A program made the position numbers and the translations under genes. From positions 1 through 28,329 of the forward strand of contig JAJXVZ010000006.1 of NCBI GenBank assembly GCA_021781865.1: 28,329 bases of DNA. The letters are read 5' to 3'. This document shows positions 15,134-23,462 of the stretch, one piece after another. This DNA is from a bacterium. Lineage in GTDB: Bacteria > Patescibacteriota > Minisyncoccia > Phycocordibacterales > Phycocordibacteraceae. Within the stretch, counting starts at the first letter, position 1; every line of letters starts with the position of its first letter. The notes beneath the pieces are model-generated. The model was given only the letters and a program-made list of their open reading frames with translations. It was not told where the DNA came from and made no database searches.

Positions 15134-16846
15134 TTAATGCGCAAAAAATGGCCATACCTCATCAGTTTCCATATACCAAGATGCAACTGTCGCGAAACGA
15201 TCCGCAGGCGTGATAATCTGTGGAAGTTTGACGCCATGTAAATCCGTCGGCACCGCGTAGATGAAATCTGGTGCATAAATAAATGCCGCCGGGTAATCTG
15301 CAGCGATGGTGTCTTCAATTTTCTGCAAATCGGCTGCACGAGTATTCGGATCGATAGAATTTCGTGCACTCTCAAGTAGGGCATCAACATTTTTGTTTGC
15401 ATACTGTGCGATATTGAGGCCAGGATCATTGCGTTCCTGCGAGTCCCAGAATGCATAAAGGTCCTGACTGCGATCAATGACCATTCCATAAAGCAACGCC
15501 CCATATTTACGCGGGCGAATGACGTTTTGAGAAAGGTCACCCGGTTCGTAGAGTTCGATATCGACTGGAATACCAAGTCGTTCCCAATCTACCCTCACAC
15601 TACTCGCAACACTCCTCATTTCCGGAACATTTGAAGTACGTATTGTGATATGGTCGAGGGTTTGTTTGTCGGCCACGTTTTTCCAGGCACGCAAGGAGCC
15701 ATCGTAGACCCATCCAGCTGACTCAAGTATCTGTGCCGCATCCGCTGTTGGATTTGTCGATTGGGGAACTGGTACTTGTTTCACATTCCCATCGGGTGGT
15801 ATAGGTCCCATAAGCGCGGTTGCGTAGCCTCCAAGTACTTTCTTGACGATTTCTGAACGATCAATTGCTAATGAAAGTGCTTTGCGTACTTCGGCATGTG
15901 CGTATACTGGTTTTTCATTCGGGTTCCAAAACACGCCGAAGACGCGAGCATATGGAGCCGTAAGCTCATTCGATGACGGAATGTCGTATGCACTTTGAAT
16001 TGCGCCGCTTTTAAGAGCGCTGATGAGGGCTTCGGTGTTTGGGTAGAAGTTGAGGTGAATACCGTCTAAATATGGGCGACCAAACACGTAATAGGGATTC
16101 GCTGCAAGTGACACGCTCTGTATAAGTCCTGAAGAATTGCGCGAAACCCCAATGACCTTGAAGGGTCCGGCACCCACCGGATTCGTTTCTAAGGTAGAGA
16201 AAGGAAATTCCTCACTTGAAACACCCTGCCAAAGACGAGACGGAAGGATACCAAGTGTCGTGAGCCCAAGAAAAGGTGCATAGGGCTTCGTAAGTGTGAA
16301 ACGTACCGTACGTTGGTCAATGGCGGTTACACTCACACCAGACCAGTCTGCGTACTCTGGGCTATTAAGTGCGGTATTTTGTGCTTGCTGCACGGTGAAT
16401 ACCACATCGTTCGCGCTAACAGGAGTACCATCGGAAAACTTTGCATTTTTTCGTAGAGTGAACGTATAGGATTTTCCGTCGGCAGAAATGGTGTAGCTTT
16501 CCGCGAGTACTGGGATAAGCGATCCTGAACCGGAAAGACCCATGAGTCCGGCGTAAGTAAGTACGGAAAGATCACGATCAGCATCGCTGATAGCAAGGAG
16601 TGGATTTGTAAATTGCGGGTTCCCAATCTCACCTTCAGTTAAGATCCCACCATAAGTTGGTATTTGCACCAAAAGTGACTGTTCAAGCATGTAAAAACTA
16701 GAGAGAGAAGCAACACCGACAAGAACTGCAAAAAAGTAAAAAAGAAAGCGATCTCCTGAGGAAAGGGCGCGGATGTGCGCTTCAAAACGTTCAAGCGGCC
16801 TTATATTCCGCGGGCGTGTCAATTTTTTCCATGTCCCGTTGCTCAT
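15134..16846 (-). CDS. Membrane-anchored solute-binding protein, family 5 (peptide type)
   Basis: 570-residue ABC-type extracellular solute-binding protein related to OppA/DppA. Residues 33-53 form a membrane anchor after a basic cytosolic start (MSNGTWKKLTRPRN); there is no lipobox cysteine. The binding domain shows the family segments LAESYTISADGKSYTFTLRK and FSDGTPVSANDVVFT, then VRKALSLAIDRSEIVKKVLGG. It probably binds peptides or similar compounds outside the cell, useful for a lineage with few biosynthetic routes, but no permease or ATPase gene is nearby, so it is an orphan here. Its start overlaps the secG stop (ATGA); GGAGG lies 3 bp before the ATG. RNase J follows after 65 bp. Confidence 0.9.
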   Translation of the reverse strand: MSNGTWKKLTRPRNIRPLERFEAHIRALSSGDRFLFYFFAVLVGVASLSSFYMLEQSLLVQIPTYGGILTEGEIGNPQFTNPLLAISDADRDLSVLTYAGLMGLSGSGSLIPVLAESYTISADGKSYTFTLRKNAKFSDGTPVSANDVVFTVQQAQNTALNSPEYADWSGVSVTAIDQRTVRFTLTKPYAPFLGLTTLGILPSRLWQGVSSEEFPFSTLETNPVGAGPFKVIGVSRNSSGLIQSVSLAANPYYVFGRPYLDGIHLNFYPNTEALISALKSGAIQSAYDIPSSNELTAPYARVFGVFWNPNEKPVYAHAEVRKALSLAIDRSEIVKKVLGGYATALMGPIPPDGNVKQVPVPQSTNPTADAAQILESAGWVYDGSLRAWKNVADKQTLDHITIRTSNVPEMRSVASSVRVDWERLGIPVDIELYEPGDLSQNVIRPRKYGALLYGMVIDRSQDLYAFWDSQERNDPGLNIAQYANKNVDALLESARNSIDPNTRAADLQKIEDTIAADYPAAFIYAPDFIYAVPTDLHGVKLPQIITPADRFATVASWYMETDEVWPFFAH

Positions 16847-17082
16847 GATCCTCCGAGAAGGAAGTTTGCCATCGCCGCGAGTATAAGAAGTGTCGCGATA
16901 ACGATCGTTGCATTGAATAGAAACTTTTCAGCGCCCCTGCGCTTGTAAAATGTCGATGCGAAATTGTCGCCTCCGAAAGCTCCACCGAGAGTTGCACCGC
17001 GCTGCTGAAGCACGACACCAACGATGAGGAGTATTGAGAGGGTAATTTCCGCGTACGGCAATGCCGATACGAGTGCCTCCAT
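16843..17082 (-). CDS. secG: Sec translocon subunit SecG
   Basis: 79-residue protein with two membrane helices (ITLSILLIVGVVLQQ at about 12-26 and NATIVIATLLILAAMANFLL near the end) joined by the SecG loop GATLGGAFGG and FYKRRGAEKFLF. It assists SecYE during protein export. I chose ATG at 17082, which follows a promoter directly; the frame is open to 17133 but that part overlaps the promoter. The stop overlaps the next gene (ATGA), linking secG to the solute-binding protein, then RNase J. Confidence 0.9.
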   Translation of the reverse strand: MEALVSALPYAEITLSILLIVGVVLQQRGATLGGAFGGDNFASTFYKRRGAEKFLFNATIVIATLLILAAMANFLLGGS

Positions 17083-17092
17083 CTGTGCTTCC

Positions 17093-17122
17093 AGAATAGC
17101 ATAGGGCAGCGAATAGGTGCAA
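17093..17122 (-). promoter_or_regulatory. secG promoter
   Basis: On the minus strand, TTGCAC (17122-17117), an 18-bp spacer, then TATTCT (17098-17093). Expected start at about 17086, leaving a leader of about 4 nt before the ATG at 17082. Confidence 0.5.
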
Positions 17123-17184
17123 GGACGCCTCATCTGAATGAGTTTTACTCATGCATCTGACGCCTTCTCTATATGCAATAAGGA

Positions 17185-17220
17185 GCCTTGCTTGCAAGGC
17201 AAGAAAAACCTCTCTATACT
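17185..17220 (+). promoter_or_regulatory. groES-groEL promoter with inverted repeat
   Basis: TTGCAA (17192-17197), a 17-bp spacer and TATACT (17215-17220) form a good promoter; the start is expected near 17227, giving a leader of about 39 nt. GCCTTGC-TT-GCAAGGC (17185-17200), a perfect 7-bp inverted repeat, covers the -35 box and could bind a heat-shock repressor. No CIRCE element is present. Confidence 0.6.
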
Positions 17221-17265
17221 TGGGGTACACGTGCCGGGCGCGATTATTTGCTATTTATAAACGAC

Positions 17266-17571
17266 ATGACAAAAAAATTTCCACTGACGCCGCTCAGTGA
17301 TCGTATTGTAGTACAACCCGCTGATAAAGGTGGCGAAAAGAAGCTTCCATCGGGCATCATCATTCCCGAGACGGTAGATAAGGAAAAGCCAATGCAGGGC
17401 ACGATCGTCGCGGTCGGTCCCGGCAAGTATGAGGACGGGAAACACCTGCCGATGCAAGTGAAGGTAGGTGATACAGTGCTCTTTAGTAAGTATGGCTACG
17501 ACGAAGTAAAGATTGAAGGGAAAGAATTCTATATTCTCTCGGAATCCAGCATTCTCGGTATTGTGAATTAA
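17266..17571 (+). CDS. groES: Co-chaperonin GroES
   Basis: 101-residue 10-kDa chaperonin that caps the GroEL ring. It shows LTPLSDRIVVQPADKGGEKK (7-26), the mobile loop LPSGIIIPETVDKEKP (27-42), GTIVAVGPGKYEDG and VLFSKYGYDEVKIEGKEFYIL. ATG at 17266 gives the standard GroES start; the frame is open upstream to 17188 but that part is the promoter. GroEL follows after 17 bp, so they form one operon. Confidence 0.95.
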   Translation: MTKKFPLTPLSDRIVVQPADKGGEKKLPSGIIIPETVDKEKPMQGTIVAVGPGKYEDGKHLPMQVKVGDTVLFSKYGYDEVKIEGKEFYILSESSILGIVN

Positions 17572-17588
17572 TAATATTTTACATCATT

Positions 17589-19232
17589 ATGGCGAAACAA
17601 ATTCTTTTTTCTGAAGATGCGCGTAAGAGTATTGCAAGAGGCATCGCGCATGCTGCACGTACGGTGAAAGTGACCCTTGGCCCAAAGGGGCGTAATGTCG
17701 TCATTGAGAAATCCTATGGCGGTCCACGTATCACAAATGACGGTGTCTCTATCGCGAAAGAGATTTCACTGAAAGACCGTTTTGAGAATATGGGCGCGGA
17801 AATCGTTAAAGAGGTAGCGACTAAAACCAATGATACTGCCGGTGACGGCACTACGACATCAGTTGTGCTTCTTGAAGCACTTGTCGAGGAGGGCCTTCAG
17901 TACATGATGAGAGGCGCGAGCGCAATGATGATCCGAAGCGGAATGGAAAAAGCAAGGGTTGTGGCACTCGCAGAACTTAAAAAAATGGCGAAACGTGTAA
18001 GTAGCAAGACAGAGGTGAAACAGGTTGCTTCTATATCAGCAGAATCCGAAGTTTTGGGAAGCATCATTGCAGAGGCAGTGGAAAAAGTTGGCTCTTCTGG
18101 CGTCGTAACGGTTGAAGAAAGTCAAGGAATGGAACTTTCTTATGACATTGTCGAAGGGCTACAGATCGACAAGGGTTATGTTTCTGCATATATGGTCACG
18201 AATCCAGAACGCATGGAGGCTGAAATGAAAGACGCACTCATACTATTGACTGATAAAAAGATCAGTAACGTACAAGAAATATTGCCACTCCTTGAAAAGG
18301 TCGTACAGTCCGGAAAAAAGGATCTCGTCATTATCGCGGATGATGTCGATGGCGATGCGCTCTCAACCTTTATTGTGAACAAATTGCGTGGAACCTTCAA
18401 CGTGCTCGCAGTAAAGGCGCCCGGTTATGGCGATCGTAAGAAAGACATGCTTGCCGATATCGCGACAGTAGTTGGCGGTCAGGTTATCTCAGATGAGATT
18501 GGTATTAAATTCGATAACGCAACACTCTCGATGCTTGGTAAAGCCGCACGTGTGGTTGCCACCAAAGACACGACGACCATTGTTGGCGGTAAGGGTAAAA
18601 AGACGGATATTGCGACACGAACTGGACAACTCAAGGCACAGATGGATCTTACCGAATCTAAATTCGATAAGGAGAAACTTGAGGAGCGTATTGCCAAACT
18701 TTCAGGCGGTGTTGCGGTAATTTCTGTCGGTGCAGCGACTGAGACCGAGATGAAATATCTTAAGGACAAAATTGATGACGCGGTAAAGGCAACAAAGGCT
18801 TCCATTGAAGAAGGCATCGTCGCTGGTGGTGGCACGGCACTTGCGAAGGTTGCGAAAAAACTTGCTGCACATGAGGAGAAAATGAACGCAGATGAGCGAA
18901 CTGGTTTCAATATCGTCGCACGAGCACTTGAGACTCCGCTTGCACAAATAGCGATTAATGCTGGGAAAGATGATGTGGCTATTATTGTTTCTCAAGTACA
19001 ATCCGGTAAAGCGAATACTGGCTATGACGCGGTTGCGGATGAGATAGTTGATGATTTGCTCGCTAGAGGTATCGTTGACCCAGTAAAGATGCCACGTATG
19101 GCGCTTGAAAATGCGATATCTGCGGCAGCGATTCTTCTTACCACTGAAGCAGCGATTGCTGATATTCCCGAACCCAAAATTCAACAAAATAATGGAGGAG
19201 GTATGGGAAGTATGGATGGGATGGGCTATTAA
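17589..19232 (+). CDS. groEL: Chaperonin GroEL
   Basis: 547-residue 60-kDa chaperonin, an ATP-driven folding chamber with GroES. ATP-site signatures are VTLGPKGRNVVIEKSYG (28-44), NDGVSIAKEI with D51, and AGDGTTT (84-90) with D86. IEEGIVAGGGTALAK lies in the second equatorial part. The tail ends in a short GGMGSMDGMGY, like the usual Gly-Gly-Met repeat. Length is standard. No Shine-Dalgarno sequence precedes the ATG. The gene ends at a 22-bp bidirectional terminator. Confidence 0.97.
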   Translation: MAKQILFSEDARKSIARGIAHAARTVKVTLGPKGRNVVIEKSYGGPRITNDGVSIAKEISLKDRFENMGAEIVKEVATKTNDTAGDGTTTSVVLLEALVEEGLQYMMRGASAMMIRSGMEKARVVALAELKKMAKRVSSKTEVKQVASISAESEVLGSIIAEAVEKVGSSGVVTVEESQGMELSYDIVEGLQIDKGYVSAYMVTNPERMEAEMKDALILLTDKKISNVQEILPLLEKVVQSGKKDLVIIADDVDGDALSTFIVNKLRGTFNVLAVKAPGYGDRKKDMLADIATVVGGQVISDEIGIKFDNATLSMLGKAARVVATKDTTTIVGGKGKKTDIATRTGQLKAQMDLTESKFDKEKLEERIAKLSGGVAVISVGAATETEMKYLKDKIDDAVKATKASIEEGIVAGGGTALAKVAKKLAAHEEKMNADERTGFNIVARALETPLAQIAINAGKDDVAIIVSQVQSGKANTGYDAVADEIVDDLLARGIVDPVKMPRMALENAISAAAILLTTEAAIADIPEPKIQQNNGGGMGSMDGMGY

Positions 19233-19235
19233 GCA

Positions 19236-19286
19236 AGGTATGAAAAACGACGTCCGCTTAATACGCGGACGTCGTTTTTCATACCT
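19236..19286. terminator. 22-bp bidirectional terminator between groEL and the histidine phosphatase
   Basis: A perfect 22-bp stem (19236-19257 with 19265-19286) and a 7-nt loop. The outer stem holds A- and T-runs that give a U-tract in each direction. It starts 4 bp after the groEL stop, and the histidine phosphatase stop codon (19281-19279, minus strand) lies inside it. Confidence 0.85.
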
Positions 19287-19983
19287 CGGGTTGCTCGTTG
19301 AAACTCACGACCTCCCAACCCTGTGTTTTTGAGAAAAATTTCCACGGATGGAACTCACACACAGTAATACCCGCATTATCTGAAGTGTTAAAGAATGTGA
19401 GTTTGACGAAGTCAGCAGCGTGCAATTTTTCACGGTAGAGAACATACGCAATGAACATTTTGAGAAAGAGGTGATGTGTAATGACCACAACTTCGCGTGC
19501 TCTTTGCCGTATGAGGAACTTGACGCACAGCGCAGCACGCGCCTTTAGATCGATAAAATTTTCTTCATCAGAAATGCGATAGTTATCGGCATGGTACGCA
19601 AGGTCCATTTGATCGACAATATGTATAACCTCAGGGTCTTTGGTCGACTTTCCGATAATTTCGCTCGGATTACGGCGCTCAGTAAAAAGAGATGAGGATA
19701 TAATGGGTACTTTAAGATATGTGTTGACGATCGCAGCGGTTTCTTCAGCTCGTGGATAGGTGCTTGAAATAATTAGATCAATGGGAAAGTTTTTAAGATG
19801 TCGTCCTACCATTCCAGCCTGGAGTCTTCCAGTTTCTGAAAGGGCACCAACTTCCCCTTGGCGAATATGTTGTGCATTTAAGAGTGTTTCACCATGACGA
19901 ACGAGGTAGAAGCGTCGTGGACGTCCGAGAAATATAAGTACAACAGCAGTTATTAGTACAATACCGATTAATACGGGCAACAT
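19279..19983 (-). CDS. Membrane-anchored histidine phosphatase (phosphoglycerate mutase-like)
   Basis: 234-residue protein of the histidine phosphatase superfamily. Residues 2-20 are one membrane helix. The catalytic RHG motif is in FYLVRHGETLLN with H30 as phosphate acceptor; SSTYPRAEETA supplies R78, and the second histidine is H170 in VVVITHHLF. This matches branch 1 phosphatases (CobC/PhoE/SixA-like) rather than a true glycolytic mutase; the substrate is unknown. The catalytic domain's side of the membrane is not certain; basic residues after the helix suggest the cytosol. TATACT (20000-19995) lies 11 bp before the ATG. It ends in the terminator shared with groEL. Confidence 0.85.
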   Translation of the reverse strand: MLPVLIGIVLITAVVLIFLGRPRRFYLVRHGETLLNAQHIRQGEVGALSETGRLQAGMVGRHLKNFPIDLIISSTYPRAEETAAIVNTYLKVPIISSSLFTERRNPSEIIGKSTKDPEVIHIVDQMDLAYHADNYRISDEENFIDLKARAALCVKFLIRQRAREVVVITHHLFLKMFIAYVLYREKLHAADFVKLTFFNTSDNAGITVCEFHPWKFFSKTQGWEVVSFNEQPEV

Positions 19984-19994
19984 AATATATATTC

Positions 19995-20000
19995 AGTATA
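19995..20000 (-). promoter_or_regulatory. -10 box of the histidine phosphatase
   Basis: TATACT read on the minus strand, 11 bp before the ATG at 19983; the predicted leader is about 5 nt. No clear -35 is seen. Confidence 0.4.
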
Positions 20001-20034
20001 ACCGAATGGTGGTAAAATAATATTCGATTCGAAT

Positions 20035-20208
20035 ATGAGCAGCAAATCACTTATTTGGGGTGGAATGATAGTTGGATCAACCTTGGGAGGTTTTATCCCG
20101 TTTATTTGGAATGGCGGTTTTATAGCATATTCTATCTGGGGTGCAATCGGTGGTTTCGCAGGCATTTGGGTCGGCTTCAAGATCGCCAAGGCGACCGGGG
20201 CACTCTAA
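20035..20208 (+). CDS. Small glycine-rich membrane protein, 57 residues
   Basis: Short open reading of 57 codons, beginning MSSKSLIWGGMIVGSTLGGF and ending WVGFKIAKATGAL. It has two hydrophobic segments (about 6-24 and 28-49) with repeated GxxxG-like spacing (GGMIVGSTLGG, GAIGGFAG) that suggests helix packing. A TAAAAT box at 20013-20018 precedes it by 16 bp. It resembles small hypothetical membrane proteins of CPR bacteria; I do not recognise a family. Clean start, stop and composition make it likely real. It is divergent from the histidine phosphatase. Confidence 0.6.
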   Translation: MSSKSLIWGGMIVGSTLGGFIPFIWNGGFIAYSIWGAIGGFAGIWVGFKIAKATGAL

Positions 20209-20233
20209 TGGGCGGATTGAGAGACTGTATCGT

Positions 20234-20278
20234 GTTTTACACAGGTGTTCCAAATCTCCCCATAAGGCACCTTATACT
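20234..20278 (+). promoter_or_regulatory. DUF378 gene promoter with CACAGGT element
   Basis: TATACT (20273-20278) gives a start near 20285 and a leader of about 41 nt. Upstream lies GTTTTACACAGGT (20234-20246), a 13-mer found again in front of pilN at 23407-23419. Confidence 0.45.
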
Positions 20279-20326
20279 ATAAAGAGCGGACCACCATACC
20301 CCGCTTTAATCACTTTATTCACTCGC

Positions 20327-20596
20327 ATGAACATGAAATCATTGCACCGCATCACGTTCGTCCTAGCGATCATAGGCGCCCTCAATTGGGGTCTCGTTGG
20401 GATTGGAGATTACATGGGTAGTAATTGGAACGTCATAAATCTTCTTCTTGGTTCATGGTCGTGGCTTGAAGATCTCGTCTACGTGCTTGTTGGTCTCTCG
20501 GCGATCTATCTTATTTCCGATCATAAGAATGCATGCCGGGTCTGTGGAGGAGGCGGTTCCTCATCCGCAGGATCTGGATCTGGAACAAGGGCGTAG
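20327..20596 (+). CDS. DUF378 family small membrane protein
   Basis: 89-residue protein. HRITFVLAIIGALNWGLVG (about 7-25) and LEDLVYVLVGLSAIYLI (about 48-64) are the two membrane helices, and IGALNWGLVGI is the DUF378 hallmark. Function unknown. After the helices it has HKNACRVCGGGG and a Ser/Gly tail; the CRVC pair might bind a metal or form a disulfide. ATG at 20327 is used; the one at 20333 is possible. A hairpin follows. Confidence 0.8.
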   Translation: MNMKSLHRITFVLAIIGALNWGLVGIGDYMGSNWNVINLLLGSWSWLEDLVYVLVGLSAIYLISDHKNACRVCGGGGSSSAGSGSGTRA

Positions 20597-20620
20597 TAGA
20601 TTGTACTTAGAGTGTGATTT

Positions 20621-20658
20621 AAAGAATTGCCGACATAAAATATGTAGGCAATTCTTTT
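20621..20658 (+). terminator. Terminator after the DUF378 gene
   Basis: AAAGAATTGCCGACATA (20621-20637) pairs with TATGTAGGCAATTCTTT (20641-20657) with one mismatch and a 3-nt loop, ending in a T-run. It lies 24 bp after the stop codon. Confidence 0.7.
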
Positions 20659-20794
20659 GAACACGATTTAATTAAACGGAATTCTTATTCGCCATTAGAG
20701 TGCAATACTGTACTGGCCCAACCCACTCGTGCGCACAATCATCCTCACCATTTTAGGAAAAATTATAAAACGGCAATGATGGCTTCCTGCAAAT

Positions 20795-20820
20795 AAAAGC
20801 TCCGCATATGCGGAGCTTTT
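20795..20820. terminator. Bidirectional terminator for the peptidoglycan-binding protein gene
   Basis: AAAAGCTCCGCATATGCGGAGCTTTT is a 26-bp perfect palindrome with A- and T-runs at its ends, 30 bp after the stop of the minus-strand gene. Between it and the previous terminator (20659-20794) I see nothing. Confidence 0.75.
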
Positions 20821-20849
20821 ATATTTGCAATTCCAAACGTCGGTGCTTA

Positions 20850-21905
20850 CTACGGCGACGTAAGACTGAACGTTAATGCATTGCTTGTACCCGTTGGCGT
20901 AACAACATTAACTTGGTAGTTGCCTGCATTTTCGTTGGAGACAAACGTATCACTCAAGGTGAATTGGAGCGATGTGCCATCAGACGAGACCGTGATGTTA
21001 TTTTGAACGCCATTCATAATGCCCCCCTGCAACTGATTGGTAGAGGCATTGTAGAAATCAACCTCGCTCGCCCCCGTGAGATTGGTTCCGCTGATAGTGA
21101 CGACGGTATTGGCTGTTGCCGAGTTGGGCGTGATGGAAGAAATGGAAGGCGCTGCGGCAATCGTCACTGAACAGTTTGCTGTTGTACTGTTATTGCCGTC
21201 GCTTACTGTCAACGAGGCATTTTTTGTACCCGCAGAACTATATTGAACCCTCATGCTATCCAAGGACGGATTGACCCACGACGTATCGGGCAAGTTCCAT
21301 TGGTATGTGTAGGAGCCTGAACCACCGGATGCCAGTGCTGCCCACGTCACACCATTCACGACATCGTTATAAATTGTTCCTTGGCAACTGGCCGAGAGAG
21401 GCGAAGAATAAGATGGAGTAGGCTGTTGGATTGGTGTCGGATTGATCGGCGTCGTGTTCATCGATCCGCATGCAATCGCCGCTCGTGTGCGAGGCCCCAT
21501 CCAACCAAAAGATGTATCGTCTGGCGAGGAAAGAATACCGAGATTCATCTGCAATTTGCCCACAGCTTGAACCGTCATAATGCCGTAATAGCCTGTGTTG
21601 TATTTAGCCGATAGAAGGCCACTGTTGATGAGGTAATTTTGGAGTTTAAGCACATCGGCCCCCGAAGAACCAAGTGTCGTGTTGCTGTGAAGAGTGACGC
21701 AATTTGATTGTTCAGGAGCAGAACCGCTGAGAGTTGCATTAACGCTCGCAATAGTGCTGGCGTCAACGCCGAACGCTTGTAGTAGAGAAATGACGGCCTG
21801 TACTTGTGCGGAAGTAAGCGAGGCTGCTTGCGCCGGTGCCGCGAGGCTCACAGAGAACAAAAGACCCAGCGCGACAAGCCCCGTACCAACATATTTTTTA
21901 ACCAT
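20850..21905 (-). CDS. Secreted protein with peptidoglycan-binding, Ig-like and IPT/TIG domains
   Basis: 351-residue exported protein. Signal peptide 1-27 (VALGLLFSVSLAAPAQA). Residues about 67-147 are a PG_binding_1-like domain (TLGSSGADVLKLQNYLINSG, GYYGIMTVQAVGKLQ, GWMGPRTRAAI). After a Pro/Thr linker (151-170) comes a PKD/Ig-like domain (about 172-250, GSGSYTYQWN, SLTVSDGNNSTTANC) and then an IPT/TIG domain (about 252-348, SISSITPNSATANTVVTISG). Such proteins are common at CPR cell surfaces. It may attach to wall or S-layer material or to another cell's surface; the target is unknown. No catalytic domain is seen. Confidence 0.85.
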   Translation of the reverse strand: MVKKYVGTGLVALGLLFSVSLAAPAQAASLTSAQVQAVISLLQAFGVDASTIASVNATLSGSAPEQSNCVTLHSNTTLGSSGADVLKLQNYLINSGLLSAKYNTGYYGIMTVQAVGKLQMNLGILSSPDDTSFGWMGPRTRAAIACGSMNTTPINPTPIQQPTPSYSSPLSASCQGTIYNDVVNGVTWAALASGGSGSYTYQWNLPDTSWVNPSLDSMRVQYSSAGTKNASLTVSDGNNSTTANCSVTIAAAPSISSITPNSATANTVVTISGTNLTGASEVDFYNASTNQLQGGIMNGVQNNITVSSDGTSLQFTLSDTFVSNENAGNYQVNVVTPTGTSNALTFSLTSP

Positions 21906-22049
21906 AGAAAATTATTTATTTCTTTCTTATAAATTTTCGCGAACTTCATTAACTCTACCATGTCAAGGCGCTGCTGCCCGTTTTCCACATTGGATATGTG
22001 AATTGCGGACGGCAAAATTTCTCTGAAACCAACCTAGTCTCTGTTACTG

Positions 22050-22136
22050 CGGAGACGGTGGGATTTGAACCCACGAGAGGATTTCTCCCCTGCCTCATTA
22101 GCAGCGAGGTGCTTTCGACCACTCAGCCACGTCTCC
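22050..22136 (-). tRNA. tRNA-Ser (GCU)
   Basis: 87-nt tRNA with a long variable arm. The acceptor stem pairs GGAGACG with CGTCTCC; the anticodon stem CCTCG/TGAGG closes the loop CTGCTAA with anticodon GCT (reads AGC/AGU serine codons). The variable arm is class II and the T-arm is GTGGGTTCAAATCCCAC. The discriminator is G and the CCA end is not encoded. The rest of the 397-bp gap between the peptidoglycan-binding gene and pilM holds only the flanking promoters. Confidence 0.95.
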
Positions 22137-22287
22137 GTAGAAGTTAGGATATCAAACTTGGTGGACGAGGGCGAGTGATTTAGTTATTGGTATCGAGAAC
22201 ACACTCTACCTAATTAAGAGTAAAATATTTCATAAAATCATTTCGTCCACATTGGCCTAACATGGGAAATGTTTGAAGAATGCACCA

Positions 22288-22296
22288 TGGTATTAT
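22288..22296 (+). promoter_or_regulatory. Extended -10 of pilM
   Basis: TGGTATTAT is an extended -10 (TG-N-TATTAT) with the hexamer at 22291-22296, six bases before the ATG at 22303. The predicted transcript is leaderless. The -35 is weak, which suits an extended -10 promoter. Confidence 0.5.
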
Positions 22297-22302
22297 TTCG
22301 AC

Positions 22303-23400
22303 ATGCCGTTTCTTGACTCTCTATTTGCGAAAAAGGAAAAAAGTGTCCTTGGTGTTGATATTGGCTCATCGTCTTTGAAAGTTGTGCAGTTGCGCAAAGA
22401 GCATGGGAAAGCAGTGCTTGAAACCTATGGGGAACTCGCTCTCGGTCCATATGGCGGTTTTGAGGTTGGGCAAGCGATGAATCTTTCTGCCGAACAAACT
22501 ATCGAGACACTAAGAGACCTGTTGCGGGAAGCGAAGGTAACCACAAAGAGTTGTGGTGTTTCTATACCTTTTGCGCGTTCGCTTCTCACCCTAGTAACCT
22601 TACCGTATCGTAAGAATCCCGCAGAGCAAAAAACTGTTATTGAACTTGAGGCACGTAAATACATTCCCATTCCAGTAAGTGAAGTACAGCTTGATTGGTT
22701 CATTGTACCTAAGACGAATTCTCCCCAACCGACAAAAGGGGATTCCTCAAAGACCACGGCCGTTCATGAGACGGTCGATGTACTCCTGGTCGCTGTTTCA
22801 AACGACGAATTATCTTTACTTCAGAAGGTCGTCACGAGTGCTGAGCTTATCGCGAGTTTTTACGAAATTGAAATTTTCAGTACACTTCGGTCGGTGGTTG
22901 AGGAGCAGGTAAAGCCGGTCATGGTGCTTGATGTCGGAGCGGCATCAACGAAAACTTATGTCATCGAACATGGTGTCGTAGCCTCTTCTCACTCAATAAG
23001 TGTTGGAAGCCAGGATATCACACGCGCTATTTCAGTTTCTGGCAACCTACCTTTTGCGCGAGCGGAGGCCTTAAAAAAAGAGGAGGGTATTGGCGGTTCT
23101 GACGTGCTCGGTGGTCCCGAACTCGTCTTTTCGCGTATTTTTGCCGAGGCGCGACGTGTTCTTGTGCAGTATGAAGCGGCACAAAAGAAATCAATTACTT
23201 CCATAGTGCTCACGGGTGGTGGAGGGGTGACGAAAGAACTTGGTACCTACGCAAAAGGAATTTTTTCGATTGACGTGCGCGTTGCAGATCCTTTTATGAA
23301 AACCGAAGCGCCCGCCTTTATGCGATCGATCCTTAAGGAGATAGGTCCAGAGTTTGCGGTCGCTGTTGGTTTAGCACTCCGCAAACTTGAAGAGATATAA
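22303..23400 (+). CDS. pilM: Type IV pilus assembly ATPase-like protein PilM
   Basis: 365-residue actin-like (FtsA-related) protein of the inner-membrane platform that recruits PilN in the cytosol. The first phosphate motif is VLGVDIGSSSLKVVQL (15-30), the second is VMVLDVGAASTKTYVI, and the adenosine motif is VLTGGGGVTKEL. RKYIPIPVSEVQLDWFIV is the typical PilM middle. ATG at 22303 (MPFLDSLFAKKEKSVLG) is the family start; the frame opens at 22273, but that part is promoter. It is the first gene of the pil cluster. Confidence 0.93.
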   Translation: MPFLDSLFAKKEKSVLGVDIGSSSLKVVQLRKEHGKAVLETYGELALGPYGGFEVGQAMNLSAEQTIETLRDLLREAKVTTKSCGVSIPFARSLLTLVTLPYRKNPAEQKTVIELEARKYIPIPVSEVQLDWFIVPKTNSPQPTKGDSSKTTAVHETVDVLLVAVSNDELSLLQKVVTSAELIASFYEIEIFSTLRSVVEEQVKPVMVLDVGAASTKTYVIEHGVVASSHSISVGSQDITRAISVSGNLPFARAEALKKEEGIGGSDVLGGPELVFSRIFAEARRVLVQYEAAQKKSITSIVLTGGGGVTKELGTYAKGIFSIDVRVADPFMKTEAPAFMRSILKEIGPEFAVAVGLALRKLEEI

Positions 23401-23406
23401 ACATCC

Positions 23407-23453
23407 GTTTTACACAGGTACCTCACGCAACATCTACATCAGTATTGTATACT
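23407..23453 (+). promoter_or_regulatory. Internal promoter of pilN with CACAGGT element
   Basis: TATACT (23448-23453) lies 9 bp before the pilN ATG (23463), so the leader would be 0-3 nt. GTTTTACACAGGT (23407-23419) lies upstream, the same 13-mer as before the DUF378 gene. Confidence 0.5.
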
Positions 23454-23462
23454 AATGTAGAA

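Noticed and set aside
17201..17265. CIRCE element for groESL
   Set aside because: No TTAGCACTC-N9-GAGTGCTAA or close variant is present.
20209..20283. A 24-codon open frame starting ATGGGCGG after the small membrane protein
   Set aside because: Runs through the DUF378 promoter and has no recognisable features.
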